Source: JAFDVN01 sp035758545 (GTDB taxonomy: Bacteria > Acidobacteriota > Holophagae > Holophagales > Holophagaceae). From it: a stretch of DNA of 17,854 nucleotides. Where the stretch lies: NCBI GenBank assembly GCA_035758545.1, contig DASTWQ010000070.1:1-17854 (forward strand), read 5' to 3'. The position numbers and the translations under genes were made by a program. The notes under the pieces were generated by a model. That model saw only the letters and a list, made by a program, of their open reading frames with translations. It was not told the origin of the DNA and did no database searches. Positions 1 through 6,915 of this stretch are shown here, piece after piece; within the stretch, counting starts at the first letter, position 1; every line of letters begins with the position of its first letter.

Positions 1-935
1 AGGGCCTCGCCCTCATCAACGGCACCCAGCTCATCACCAGCCTCGCCTGCCTCGCGGTGGCGCGGCTCCGGCAGCTGCTGCCCCTTTCGGAGGAGGTCGG
101 CGCCCTGAGCCTGGAGGCCCTCCGCGGCACCCGGGCCGCCTTCGACGAGCGCATCCATGCCGCCCGGCCCCATCCGGGCCAGCGGGCCGCCGCCGCGCAC
201 CTGCGGGAGCTGCTGGGCGAGACCAGCGAGATCGCCGAGAGCCACGCGGGCTGCGCCCGTGTGCAGGACGCCTACTCCCTGCGCTGCATGCCCCAGGTCC
301 ACGGCGTGGGCCGGGACGCCCTCGACTTCGCCGGATCCATCCTGGAGCGGGAGCTGAACAGCGCGACCGACAACCCGATGATCTTCACCGAGACGGAGGA
401 ATCCCGCTCCGGCGGCAACTTCCACGGCCAGTACCCGGCCTTCGCCGCGGACCTGCTCTGCATCGCGGTGGCGGACCTGGCCTCCCTCTCCGAGCGGCGC
501 CAGGAGCGGATGGTGAACCCCGCCTACTCGGACCTGCCGGCCTTCCTGACGCGGAATGGCGGCCTCGAGAGCGGCTTCATGATGGCCCACGTCACCAGCG
601 CCGCCCTCGTGAGCGAGCTGAAGGGCCTCGCGCATCCCGCCTGCGTGGACACCATCCCCACCAGCGCCGGCAAGGAGGACCACGTCTCCATGGGCCCCAT
701 CGCCGCGCGGAAGCTGCTGCGGGCCGTGGCCGCCTTCGAGCAGGTGCTCGCCATCGAGGCCCGCATGGCCCTGGAGGGCGTGCGGCTCGTGGGCCTGAAG
801 CCCGCCGCCGGGCTCGCTCCCCTCATGGACCGCCTGGGCGCCGCCTGCGGCCCCTGGGAGGACCGGCCCATGTTCAAGGAGATCGCCGCCACGGCCGATG
901 CCCTTGAGCGGCATCTGGAGTCGAGGCAGCCATGA
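1..935 (+). CDS. hutH: Histidine ammonia-lyase, C-terminal part (5' end outside window)
   Basis: This enzyme removes ammonia from L-histidine to give trans-urocanate, the first step of cytoplasmic histidine degradation. The frame is open from the first base, and about 310 residues are present of the family's usual 500 or so. The MIO-forming Ala-Ser-Gly and the N-terminal substrate-selectivity region lie upstream, unseen. Visible family motifs, in order, are GLALINGTQ near the window edge, QDAYSLRCMPQVHG, NSATDNPMIF, SGGNFHGQ, the NPAYSDLPAFL stretch and GKEDHVSMG. The Glu in KEDHVSMG is the residue that separates histidine lyases from phenylalanine and tyrosine lyases, so I call HutH rather than PAL/TAL. 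The GTG at 57 is internal to the gene and is not its start. The stop overlaps the next start (ATGA), which implies one transcript. Confidence 0.95.
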   Translation, partial: GLALINGTQLITSLACLAVARLRQLLPLSEEVGALSLEALRGTRAAFDERIHAARPHPGQRAAAAHLRELLGETSEIAESHAGCARVQDAYSLRCMPQVHGVGRDALDFAGSILERELNSATDNPMIFTETEESRSGGNFHGQYPAFAADLLCIAVADLASLSERRQERMVNPAYSDLPAFLTRNGGLESGFMMAHVTSAALVSELKGLAHPACVDTIPTSAGKEDHVSMGPIAARKLLRAVAAFEQVLAIEARMALEGVRLVGLKPAAGLAPLMDRLGAACGPWEDRPMFKEIAATADALERHLESRQP

Positions 936-1609
936 GGCCCTGGCGCGAAGCCTGCGAAGCCGCCGTCCGGGAGTTCTCGGACGCGGACTCCATCCGCTTC
1001 TGGGGCAGGGCCCACGAGACGGAGGCCGGGCCCCGCCCCATCTTCAACTACCGCTACGAGCACACGCTGGCCGTCGTGAAGGCCGCCCGCTGGCTCTGCC
1101 CCCAGGTCGGGGCGGACCTGGACATCGTGGAGGCCGCCTGCTGGCTCCACGACTGCGTGAAGCGGCTGAAGGACCCCCACAGCAAGGACACCCACGCCCA
1201 GGACGCCTCGGCGCAGGTGCCGGACCTGCTCGCGGGCACGGACTTCCCGATCGAGAAGATCCCCGCGGTGCAGCATGCCATCGAGCGCCACGTGGGCCTG
1301 CGCCTCGCGAAGAAGCTGGAGCCCCTGGAGACCGCCTGCCTCTGGGACTGCGACAAGCTGAGCAAGATCGGCGCGGCGAGCCTCATCCACTTCGGCTGCA
1401 TCAGCGGGGCCTTCCAGCCCATCGACACCGCCACCATCCTGGAGCGGGGCGAGGCCTGGATCCCCCTGGCGGAGGGCATCGTCGCCTGTTTCAACACCGA
1501 GCCCGCGAAGGCCGAGGGCGCCCGGCGCCTGGCCTTCCTCAAGGCCCACTACGCCCAGTTGCGCCGGGAATGGGGCGACCCCATGCTGCCTACACCGCCC
1601 ATCCCCTGA
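932..1609 (+). CDS. HD-domain metal-dependent phosphohydrolase
   Basis: A 225-residue soluble protein of the HD superfamily, whose members hydrolyse phosphate esters, often of nucleotides, using bound metal ions. His44 (RYEHTLAVVKAA), His73-Asp74 (WLHDCVK), His116/His120 and Asp139 or Asp141 (WDCDKLSKIG) fit the H...HD...D metal ligand pattern. The WDCDKL stretch resembles the C-terminal Asp motif of YfbR/YedJ-like HD proteins. There is no signal peptide, membrane segment or partner domain. The start codon overlaps the hutH stop by four bases, so the two are translationally coupled; whether it has any role in histidine breakdown is unknown. The substrate cannot be read from the sequence. The superfamily call is secure; the function is open. 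Confidence 0.85.
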   Translation: MRPWREACEAAVREFSDADSIRFWGRAHETEAGPRPIFNYRYEHTLAVVKAARWLCPQVGADLDIVEAACWLHDCVKRLKDPHSKDTHAQDASAQVPDLLAGTDFPIEKIPAVQHAIERHVGLRLAKKLEPLETACLWDCDKLSKIGAASLIHFGCISGAFQPIDTATILERGEAWIPLAEGIVACFNTEPAKAEGARRLAFLKAHYAQLRREWGDPMLPTPPIP

Positions 1610-1610
1610 C

Positions 1611-1616
1611 AGGAGG
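1611..1616 (+). promoter_or_regulatory. Ribosome binding site for a TTG start
   Basis: A perfect AGGAGG begins one base after the HD gene's stop and lies four bases before TTG at 1621. The next possible start in frame is ATG at 1678, which has no such site and would cut into the conserved-looking N-terminal domain. This decides the TTG start of the HEAT-repeat gene. The four-base spacing is shorter than ideal. Confidence 0.6.
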
Positions 1617-1620
1617 CCCC

Positions 1621-3894
1621 TTGCCCCGGTTCCTGGACCTGGCCCAACCACTGACGCAGGCCCTCAAGACCCTGCAGATGTACCAAGCCAACCACCCCCG
1701 GAGCGAAGCGGCCCTGGCGAGCGCCAAGCAGGCCCTGGACGCCTTCCTCGTGGGCAAGAAGCGGCTCCACCTGGCCGTGGCCAGCGGCAAGGTCTTCCTG
1801 GACGGCGTGCCCCAGGAGGAGCGGGCCCCTCAGATCGACTTCCTCATCCGCACCTTCTCGGAGCGGCAGGTGGCGGGCCTGCTCATCGACGCCGACTACA
1901 GTGCCGAGGACCTGCTGAGCACCCTCACCCTGCTGCACAAGCCCCAGCGCATCGAGGCCGAGGGCGGCTTCGAGGGCCTGCTGGCGGCGAAGGGCGTGCG
2001 CCGCATCCGCCTGAGCCAGGTCCAGTACCGGGAGATCGGCGCCGAGGAGGCCGGCGGGGAGCACCCCACCGCCCAGGCCCCCGCCAGCGGGCTGGAGCGG
2101 CCGGTCGCCGGCGCGCCGGGCGCCCTGCGGGAGGGCGGGGAGCCGGACGCCTTCGCCGAGCTCGAGTCTCTGCTCCTCCGCCTCAGCGCCCAGCCGGGAG
2201 GCCTTCCGAGCCCCGGCCAGGGCGGACCGCTCCCCATCCCGCCCGCGGCCCTCGGCGGCCTGGCGGATCTGGCGCCCGGCCTCGGGCTCGGCGCCGGCAC
2301 GCCCACGCCCGGGCAGGCCCAGGCCCTTCGGGCCCGCCTGCTCGCCCTCCCGCCCGCGGCGCAGCTGAGCGTCCTGAACGGCCTGGGGACCCTGCCGGCC
2401 CAGCCCGAGGCGCTGCGGTCGGGTGTCCACGCCCTCGTGCCCGAGCTCCTGGCCTCCGCCGTGACCGCGCTCATCCGCCAGGGCTACACCTGGGCCCAAC
2501 TCGAGGGCACGGTCCAGCGCATCCTCCGGCCCCTGGAGGACCGCGGCGCCGTCGCCTCCTCGCTCATGCTCCAGCTCCGCACCCTCGGCCTGGCGGCGGA
2601 GACCGGCGGGCTCGAGTCCCTGCTGGGCCGGATGGACTGGGAGGACACGCCGCTGGAGGCCAAGGTCGTCCGCTACCTGGAGGGCGACCGCCTCCTGGAG
2701 CTGGGTCCGGACCACCGCCTCGCCCTGCTGCGGGACCTGCTGGACCGCCGCATGGACGAGTCCTTCCTGCGGGCCCTGGAGCAGCTCCTGGGCGCCCTGG
2801 AGCGCGACCAGGCGGCCGTGCGCCGCGGCGCCGCGGAGACCCTCGCGGGCGTCTGCCGCTGGGCCCTGGAGCCGCGCCTCCCCGCGGAGGCGGAGAAGCT
2901 CCTCCGCAAGGGCCTGCCCCGGCCCTTCCTGAACGAGCCCGAACCCCTCGTCCACCGCTTCCTCGGCGAGGCGCTGCTGGAGATGGTGCTGGTCTGGCTG
3001 GAGCACGGCGAGCTGGCACAGGGCACCCAGGCGGTGGAGGGCCTCCGCGCCCGGATGGCCCAGGAGGCGGTCAAGGCCCCCTGGAAGGCCGAGGCCATGG
3101 CCGCGCTGGAGGCCGGCATCCGCTCCCCCCGCGGGCGCGAGGCCGGCCTCCAGGCCCTCTTCCGGGTGGACAAGGACCAGATCGGCGAGCGGGTCGTGCC
3201 CTACCTCCTCTACCAGGGCGGGCCCATGGCGGCGCGGCTGGTGGAGCGCCTGGAGACCGAGCAGGACCGGGTCCTGAGAGGCCGGCTGATGGACGCCCTC
3301 AAGGCCATGGAAGGGCTCGCGCTGCCGCCCCTGGACGAGGCCCTGAAGTCGGAGAAGTGGTTCCTCGTGCGGAACGTGCTCGTGCTGCTGTCGGACATCG
3401 GCACCGCCGCCGAGCTGCCCAAGGTGCTGCCGCTCCTGCGCCATCCCGAGCCCCGTGTGAGCCGCTCCGCGGCGCGGGCCGTCTGGCGCCTGGGCGGGAC
3501 CGCCGCCGAAGGGAACCTGCTCCAGGCCCTGAAGGACGCCGAGTACGGCACCCAGCTGGAGATCCTCTTCGCCCTCGGCCAGATCAAGGGGAAGGCCACC
3601 GCGCCGGCCCTGCTGGCCCTGGGCTCGGACAAGGGCGCCTCCGAGCGCCTGCGGGCGAAGTGCCTGGAGACCCTCGCGGGGCTCGCCACGCCGGACCAGG
3701 CCGCCGCCCTGGCCGAGCTCGCGCGGCGCAAGGGGCTCTTCGGCGCCGGCGCGGAGCCCCTCGCGGTCCGGGCCGCGGCCCTGCGGGCCCTGGCGGCCCT
3801 GCCCGAGGGCGCCGCCGCGGCGCGGAAGCTGGTGGAGGCCGAGCCGCGCGGGTCGGACCGGGATGCGCTGCAGGCGGCCCTGTCCGGCCGCTGA
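1621..3894 (+). CDS. HEAT-repeat protein with a distinct N-terminal domain
   Basis: A protein of about 757 residues starting at TTG. Residues 1-140 form a compact alpha/beta domain with LKTLQMYQANHPRS early on; this 'aligned helix, tyrosine, NHP' opening resembles an unnamed domain seen ahead of HEAT or HD domains in other bacteria (from memory, not searched). A Pro/Gly/Ala-rich linker follows at about 141-245. The rest is helical, with clear HEAT-type repeats at about 525-745, for example around WFLVRNVLVLLSDIG, VSRSAARAVWRLGG and TQLEILFALGQIKG. There is no signal peptide or membrane segment, so it is probably a cytoplasmic scaffold or regulator; no catalytic motif is visible. The frame stays open upstream through the HD gene, but that stretch reads as Arg/Gly/Pro-rich shadow sequence. 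The gene lies 11 bases after the HD gene, so it is likely in the hutH operon. Confidence 0.8.
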   Translation: MPRFLDLAQPLTQALKTLQMYQANHPRSEAALASAKQALDAFLVGKKRLHLAVASGKVFLDGVPQEERAPQIDFLIRTFSERQVAGLLIDADYSAEDLLSTLTLLHKPQRIEAEGGFEGLLAAKGVRRIRLSQVQYREIGAEEAGGEHPTAQAPASGLERPVAGAPGALREGGEPDAFAELESLLLRLSAQPGGLPSPGQGGPLPIPPAALGGLADLAPGLGLGAGTPTPGQAQALRARLLALPPAAQLSVLNGLGTLPAQPEALRSGVHALVPELLASAVTALIRQGYTWAQLEGTVQRILRPLEDRGAVASSLMLQLRTLGLAAETGGLESLLGRMDWEDTPLEAKVVRYLEGDRLLELGPDHRLALLRDLLDRRMDESFLRALEQLLGALERDQAAVRRGAAETLAGVCRWALEPRLPAEAEKLLRKGLPRPFLNEPEPLVHRFLGEALLEMVLVWLEHGELAQGTQAVEGLRARMAQEAVKAPWKAEAMAALEAGIRSPRGREAGLQALFRVDKDQIGERVVPYLLYQGGPMAARLVERLETEQDRVLRGRLMDALKAMEGLALPPLDEALKSEKWFLVRNVLVLLSDIGTAAELPKVLPLLRHPEPRVSRSAARAVWRLGGTAAEGNLLQALKDAEYGTQLEILFALGQIKGKATAPALLALGSDKGASERLRAKCLETLAGLATPDQAAALAELARRKGLFGAGAEPLAVRAAALRALAALPEGAAAARKLVEAEPRGSDRDALQAALSGR

Positions 3895-3984
3895 CCGCCT
3901 GCGGAAGCGGGCCACTGATCATTCCGTGACGACGGGCCGCGGCCCGCGTGGGACAATAGGGGCCTTGTTGTTTGAGGAGCGCCC

Positions 3985-4500
3985 ATGTCCCCGGTCCATC
4001 TCGGCCCCGGCCCCCAGTCCCCCGATGTGGTGAACGCCATCGTGGAGATCCCCACGGGCAGCCGCATCAAGTACGAGATCGACCACGAGACGGGCCTCGT
4101 GCACGTGGACCGCGTGCTCTACTCCCCCTTCCACTACCCGGCGGAGTACGGCTTCATCCCGAGCACCCTGGCCCCGGACGGCGATCCCTGCGACGTGCTC
4201 GTGCTCATCAACGGCGCCACCTACCCCGGCGTCGTCATCAAGGCCCGCCCCGTGGGCCTGCTCAAGATGCACGACGACAAGGGCCAGGACGACAAGGTCC
4301 TCTGCGTCGCCGCCGACGACCCGAACTACCAGCACGTCCACGACCTCAAGGACCTGCCGCCCCACTTCATGAAGGAAGTGGAGCACTTCTTCCTCACCTA
4401 CAAGGATCTGGAGGAGAAGGACGTCCACAGCGACGGCTGGGAGGGCCGCGAGGCCGCCCTGGCCTTCGTGAACCAGTGCGTGGCGGCGTATCAGGGGTGA
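3985..4500 (+). CDS. ppa: Soluble family I inorganic pyrophosphatase
   Basis: Hydrolyses pyrophosphate to two phosphates in the cytoplasm, pulling nucleic acid, protein and activation reactions forward. At 171 residues it is the normal size for the prokaryotic type. The signature DGDPCDV carries metal ligands Asp65, Asp67 and Asp70. The other active-site residues fall at almost the same numbers as in the E. coli enzyme: Glu21, Lys29, Glu31, Arg43, Tyr55, Asp97, Asp102, Lys104 and the Tyr139-Lys140 pair. GAGGAG at 3974-3979 sits five bases before the ATG. About 90 bases separate it from the HEAT gene, so it probably has its own promoter, though none is clear. Its stop codon lies at the very edge of the repeat that precedes the four-helix-bundle gene. 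Confidence 0.97.
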   Translation: MSPVHLGPGPQSPDVVNAIVEIPTGSRIKYEIDHETGLVHVDRVLYSPFHYPAEYGFIPSTLAPDGDPCDVLVLINGATYPGVVIKARPVGLLKMHDDKGQDDKVLCVAADDPNYQHVHDLKDLPPHFMKEVEHFFLTYKDLEEKDVHSDGWEGREAALAFVNQCVAAYQG

Positions 4501-4537
4501 GGGGCGAGGTCGTGAGGGGGCGAGGATGAAGGATCAT
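4497..4537 (+). repeat. Left arm of inverted repeat around the four-helix-bundle gene
   Basis: A purine-rich stretch made of GTGAGG/GCGAGG units, ending in ATGAAGGATCAT. Read on the same strand it resembles the reverse complement of 4865-4910: TGAGGGGCGAGG here against TGAGGTGGCGAGG there. The 12 bases GAGGGGCGAGGT at 4499-4510 recur exactly at 8368-8379. It overlaps the ppa stop codon, and its GAGGGGG supplies the ribosome binding site of the four-helix-bundle gene. Confidence 0.6.
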
Positions 4538-4867
4538 CGTAAGCTCAGAGCCTTCGAGTTGGCCGACCGCCTCGCACTTGAGGTCTATGCCGTCACCCGG
4601 GGGTTCCCGAAGGACGAGATCTACGCCCTCTCCCAGCAACTTAGACGCGCCTCGGTTTCCGTGGTCTCCAACATCGTCGAAGGATGCGCCCGCCAGGGAC
4701 AAGCCGAGTACGTCCACTTCCTGAGCCTGGCTTACGCCTCGGCCCGAGAAGTGGAGTACCAGCTCTCACTGGCCCGTCGCCTTGAATACGCTGTCAAGGA
4801 CAGCACGGAAGACTTGGCAGGCGAAGCCTGCAAAGTCCTGCGCGGTCTCATCCAAAGCCAATCCTGA
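4526..4867 (+). CDS. Four-helix-bundle protein, S23/bAvd-like family
   Basis: A 113-residue helical protein of the family first seen in intervening sequences of 23S rRNA genes, which also contains bAvd, the accessory protein of diversity-generating retroelements. Typical features are the opening HRKLRAFELADRLALEVY, then QLRRASVSVVSNIVEGCAR, and FLSLAYASAREVEYQLSLARRL. Biochemically, free-standing members are mostly uncharacterised; bAvd is a pentameric, basic nucleic-acid-binding bundle. No reverse transcriptase, variable repeat or rRNA gene lies near, so a retroelement role cannot be inferred. The gene is visibly less GC-rich than its neighbours and uses codons such as TTT, CTT and AGA that they avoid. 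It is enclosed by inverted repeats that also occur without the gene near 8400. Both facts point to acquisition as a cassette. Confidence 0.85.
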   Translation: MKDHRKLRAFELADRLALEVYAVTRGFPKDEIYALSQQLRRASVSVVSNIVEGCARQGQAEYVHFLSLAYASAREVEYQLSLARRLEYAVKDSTEDLAGEACKVLRGLIQSQS

Positions 4868-4910
4868 TCATCCCGCCTCCAGACCTCACTCCTCGCCACC
4901 TCATGCCTGG
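4865..4910 (-). repeat. Right arm of inverted repeat around the four-helix-bundle gene
   Basis: This 46-base segment matches 8411-8456 at 36 of 46 positions without gaps, sharing GATCATCCC at one end and CCTCAT.CCTGG at the other. It begins at the stop codon of the four-helix-bundle gene and runs over the start codon of the HAD gene. Its reverse complement resembles the left arm at 4497-4537. Its TCTGGAGGCGGGATGA stretch (minus strand) matches CCTGGAGGCGGGACGA at 8387-8402 in 14 of 16 positions. Confidence 0.65.
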
Positions 4911-5592
4911 TTTGATCCTCTTCGACCTCGACGGCACCCTCGTGGATCCGCTCCTCGGGGTCACGAACTGCGTGAAGCGCGTCTGCCGGGAGATGGACCT
5001 GCCCTGCCCGGACACTCCCACGATCCGGGAGTGGATCGGCTTCGGCATGCGGGAGAGCCTCGGGCAGATCCCGGGCCTGGAGGATCCGAAGCGGCTGGAG
5101 GAGGCCCTGGACCGCTATTGGGACGCCTACCGGGAGGACGGCGTCTTCGAGCACGAGCTCTATCCCGGCGTGACGAACCTGCTGCACCGGCTCAAGCGCC
5201 AGGGGCACCGCATCTACGTCGTCAGCGCCAAGCCCGGCGTCTTCGCCCGGCGCATCGCCTATCAGTTCGACCTGAACCTCATCTTCGACGACATCTTCGG
5301 CGCGGAGCTGAAGGGCCAGTGGCAGCCCAAGGCCGACGTGCTGGCGCGGCTGCGGGCCCAGGGCACCGTCTGGCCCGGGGGCATCCTCATCGGCGACCGG
5401 GGCGACGACATGCGCGCGGCGAAGGCCCACGGCATCCACGGCGTCGGCGTCACCTACGGCTACGGCAGCCGGAAGGAGCTCGAAGACGCCGGGGCCGAGG
5501 TGATCCTGGACTCCATCCCCGAGCTCGATGCCTGGCTCGCCCAGCACGCGCCCGGGGACGAGATCCACGACGCCTTCAGCCGCGCGGAGTAG
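4903..5592 (+). CDS. HAD-superfamily phosphatase, phosphoglycolate phosphatase-like
   Basis: A 229-residue cytoplasmic phosphatase of the haloacid dehalogenase fold with an alpha-helical cap. Motif I is DLDGTLVD (nucleophile Asp8, acid Asp10), motif II is the Ser in VVSAKPG, motif III is the Lys of QPKADVL and motif IV is GDRGDDMRAA. The pattern resembles Gph/PpaX-type enzymes acting on small phosphoesters; the substrate cannot be fixed. The start is the only ATG matching the family's N-terminus (MPGLILFDLDGT), but the 25 bases before it are pyrimidine-rich with no ribosome binding site, because the repeat's right arm occupies them. Translation may depend on the gene upstream. The stop (5590-5592) is one base from the stop of the convergent regulator gene. 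Confidence 0.88.
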   Translation: MPGLILFDLDGTLVDPLLGVTNCVKRVCREMDLPCPDTPTIREWIGFGMRESLGQIPGLEDPKRLEEALDRYWDAYREDGVFEHELYPGVTNLLHRLKRQGHRIYVVSAKPGVFARRIAYQFDLNLIFDDIFGAELKGQWQPKADVLARLRAQGTVWPGGILIGDRGDDMRAAKAHGIHGVGVTYGYGSRKELEDAGAEVILDSIPELDAWLAQHAPGDEIHDAFSRAE

Positions 5593-5593
5593 G

Positions 5594-5827
5594 TCAGGGC
5601 GCAGCCTTCTCGGGGCCCTCCGCCCGCCACTGGAAGACCTCCTCCAGGGGCACCTGGAAGACCTCGGCGATGCGGAAGGCGGCCTCGAGGGAGGGCGAGT
5701 ACTTCCCGGCCTCGATGGCGGCGATGGTCTGGCGCGTGACGCCGATGCGCCGGCCCAGCTCCGCCTGGGACATCTCGCCGTGGAGGAAGCGCAGGGTGCG
5801 GACCTTGTTGGTGAGCGGCCCGTCCAT
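5594..5827 (-). CDS. Small Cro/CI-type (XRE) transcriptional regulator
   Basis: A 77-residue DNA-binding protein made of little more than one helix-turn-helix. The segment SQAELGRRIGVTRQTIAAIEAGKYSPSLEAAFRIAEVF (positions about 20-57, shown here as the helix-turn-helix region) is typical of the YozG-like group, with the recognition helix around RQTIAAIE. I chose ATG at 5827, which overlaps the upstream stop (TGATG); a GTG one codon earlier is equally possible. Regulators of this group are often paired with a small membrane protein, as here, and in such pairs the two are thought to act together, though the mechanism is mostly unknown. It may control its own promoter near 6292-6319. The gene converges on the HAD gene. 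Confidence 0.9.
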   Translation of the reverse strand: MDGPLTNKVRTLRFLHGEMSQAELGRRIGVTRQTIAAIEAGKYSPSLEAAFRIAEVFQVPLEEVFQWRAEGPEKAAP

Positions 5828-6261
5828 CACGCCTCCCCGCCCGCCTGGCGCCGGTAGCTGGCGGCGGCGAAGCCGTTCTGGACGGACTCGGCCACGACGA
5901 TGGCGAGCAGGGTCCCGTTGACGAGGGTCCAGCCCCGGTGCTGGATGGGCAGGAAGCAGCCCACCAGGATCGTGCCGCTCAGGAGCGTGTAGTAGGCGTA
6001 GGTCCGGGAGCGGTGGAGGATGGCCAGGTCCCGCTCGTCCAGGGGCTGGCGGGCCTCCTCGCGGTTCTGGAGGAAGATGGCCGCCTGGCCGCCGCCCGCG
6101 AGGATCGCGTGGGCCCCGGCGGTCATCGCGAAGCGCCAGACCTGGTGGAGGTTCGGGAGCGCGTCCCCGGGCGGGTGCAGCGCCGTGATCAGGAAGTAGG
6201 GGCCGTAGGTGACGGCCATGGCCGCCAGATAGAGCCAGGCGATCTTCTCTCGGTAGGACAT
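5827..6261 (-). CDS. Four-helix membrane protein paired with an XRE regulator
   Basis: A 144-residue integral membrane protein with about four hydrophobic helices: near residues 8-28, 45-65, 92-107 and 112-130. Between helices two and three lies a charged loop, LDERDLAILHRSRTYAYY, a DERD-containing pattern that recurs in membrane proteins encoded next to YozG-type regulators. GGAG about six bases before the ATG (minus strand) supports the start. The gene overlaps the regulator's start, so the two proteins are made from one message. A role in sensing envelope conditions or in holding the regulator at the membrane is inference only. No enzyme motif is visible. Confidence 0.75.
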   Translation of the reverse strand: MSYREKIAWLYLAAMAVTYGPYFLITALHPPGDALPNLHQVWRFAMTAGAHAILAGGGQAAIFLQNREEARQPLDERDLAILHRSRTYAYYTLLSGTILVGCFLPIQHRGWTLVNGTLLAIVVAESVQNGFAAASYRRQAGGEA

Positions 6262-6291
6262 CGGGGTCTCCAGGGGGTCATCCCAGGAGCA

Positions 6292-6319
6292 AGGTTAGTC
6301 CCACCAAACTTGATGTCAA
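6292..6319 (-). promoter_or_regulatory. Probable promoter of the membrane protein/XRE pair
   Basis: On the minus strand TTGACA (6319-6314) is followed after 16 bases by TAACCT (6297-6292), about 30 bases before the gene start. It sits in the only strikingly AT-rich stretch of the window (6299-6360). The -35 hexamer overlaps a small inverted repeat, TTGA-TG-TCAA (6310-6319), a possible site for the XRE regulator. Confidence 0.5.
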
Positions 6320-6430
6320 ATATTTTTTACTTAAGGTACAAATTTTCAATCTTCGTGTTGATGGGATTGGACATCCGAAATCCGGAGCCAGAGGCAGGTA
6401 CCCAGCTCCCCCAGGGCCGGCCGCAGGAGG

Positions 6431-6460
6431 GCGATCCGGGGGGGTCGCTGCCTGGATCGC
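6431..6460 (-). terminator. Possible hairpin after the DUF6326 gene
   Basis: GCGATCC (6431-6437) and GGATCGC (6454-6460) form a perfect 7-base inverted repeat with a 16-base loop, 22 bases past the stop of the gene ending at 6482. There is no run of T after it, so intrinsic termination is uncertain. The stretch from here to 6262 otherwise holds only the AT-rich promoter region. Confidence 0.25.
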
Positions 6461-6481
6461 AGGGAGGGAGGGGGCGTGCGG

Positions 6482-6892
6482 TCATGGGGCCTCTGTCCGG
6501 GGCCAGGTCCAGGCCCTCGCGGCGATGGTCAGGGTCAAGGCCATCTCGACGGCGGCGTAGGCCTGGTAGAAGCGCCAGGATCCCGGCAGCGTGGGCACCA
6601 TCACCAGGGTGTAGAGGAGCCCGAAGACGAGGCAGGCGACGCGGACCGCCCGGGCCGGCAGCAGCAGGCAGAGCGCCACCATCAGGCAGGGCACCAGCAG
6701 CAGGAGTGCCACGCCCAGCAGGGAGCCCTGGGACACGGGCCCCACAGGCCCCTGCCCTCCCAGCATCCCGGCGAGGGTTCCGGGCCGGTAGAGCCCGAAG
6801 TAGTCGCCGTAGAGGTAACAAAGCGTCAGCGCGGCCCAGAGCCCGGACAGCTCCAGTCGGCGCGGCAGCGGCGGATCGTCGAGTCGGGGCAT
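6482..6892 (-). CDS. DUF6326-like small membrane protein
   Basis: A 136-residue membrane protein with about four hydrophobic helices. The opening LSGLWAALTLCYLYGDYFGLYRPG and the ending YAAVEMALTLTIAARAWTWP match my recollection of the DUF6326 family, in which a conserved 'LW...NYLYADV' first helix and a 'W.WP' C-terminus are usual. The function of that family is unknown. GAGG four bases before the ATG on the minus strand supports the start. The gene lies 23 bases after another small membrane protein gene, so the two are probably co-transcribed. Confidence 0.7.
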   Translation of the reverse strand: MPRLDDPPLPRRLELSGLWAALTLCYLYGDYFGLYRPGTLAGMLGGQGPVGPVSQGSLLGVALLLLVPCLMVALCLLLPARAVRVACLVFGLLYTLVMVPTLPGSWRFYQAYAAVEMALTLTIAARAWTWPRTEAP

Positions 6893-6915
6893 GGGACCTC
6901 GGGGAGATCTTCTGG

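Noticed and set aside
898..1620. Upstream extension of the HEAT-repeat frame through the HD gene
   Set aside because: The residues are Arg/Gly/Pro-rich shadow sequence, the overlapped frame has clear HD motifs, and AGGAGG precedes TTG at 1621.
1549..3915. Long antisense open frame opposite the HEAT gene
   Set aside because: High GC keeps antisense frames open. The product is Gln/Gly/Leu-rich without recognisable motifs, while the plus strand has HEAT repeats.
3933..3946. Perfect 14-bp palindrome CGGGCCGCGGCCCG before ppa
   Set aside because: It is made only of G and C in GC-rich DNA, has no T-run after it and no second copy in the window; not enough to call a terminator or operator.
3926..3957. 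Possible ppa promoter GTGACG...GACAAT
   Set aside because: The spacer is 20 bases and both hexamers are poor.
4526..4867. Diversity-generating retroelement, suggested by the bAvd-like gene
   Set aside because: No reverse transcriptase, template repeat or variable target gene is present in the window.
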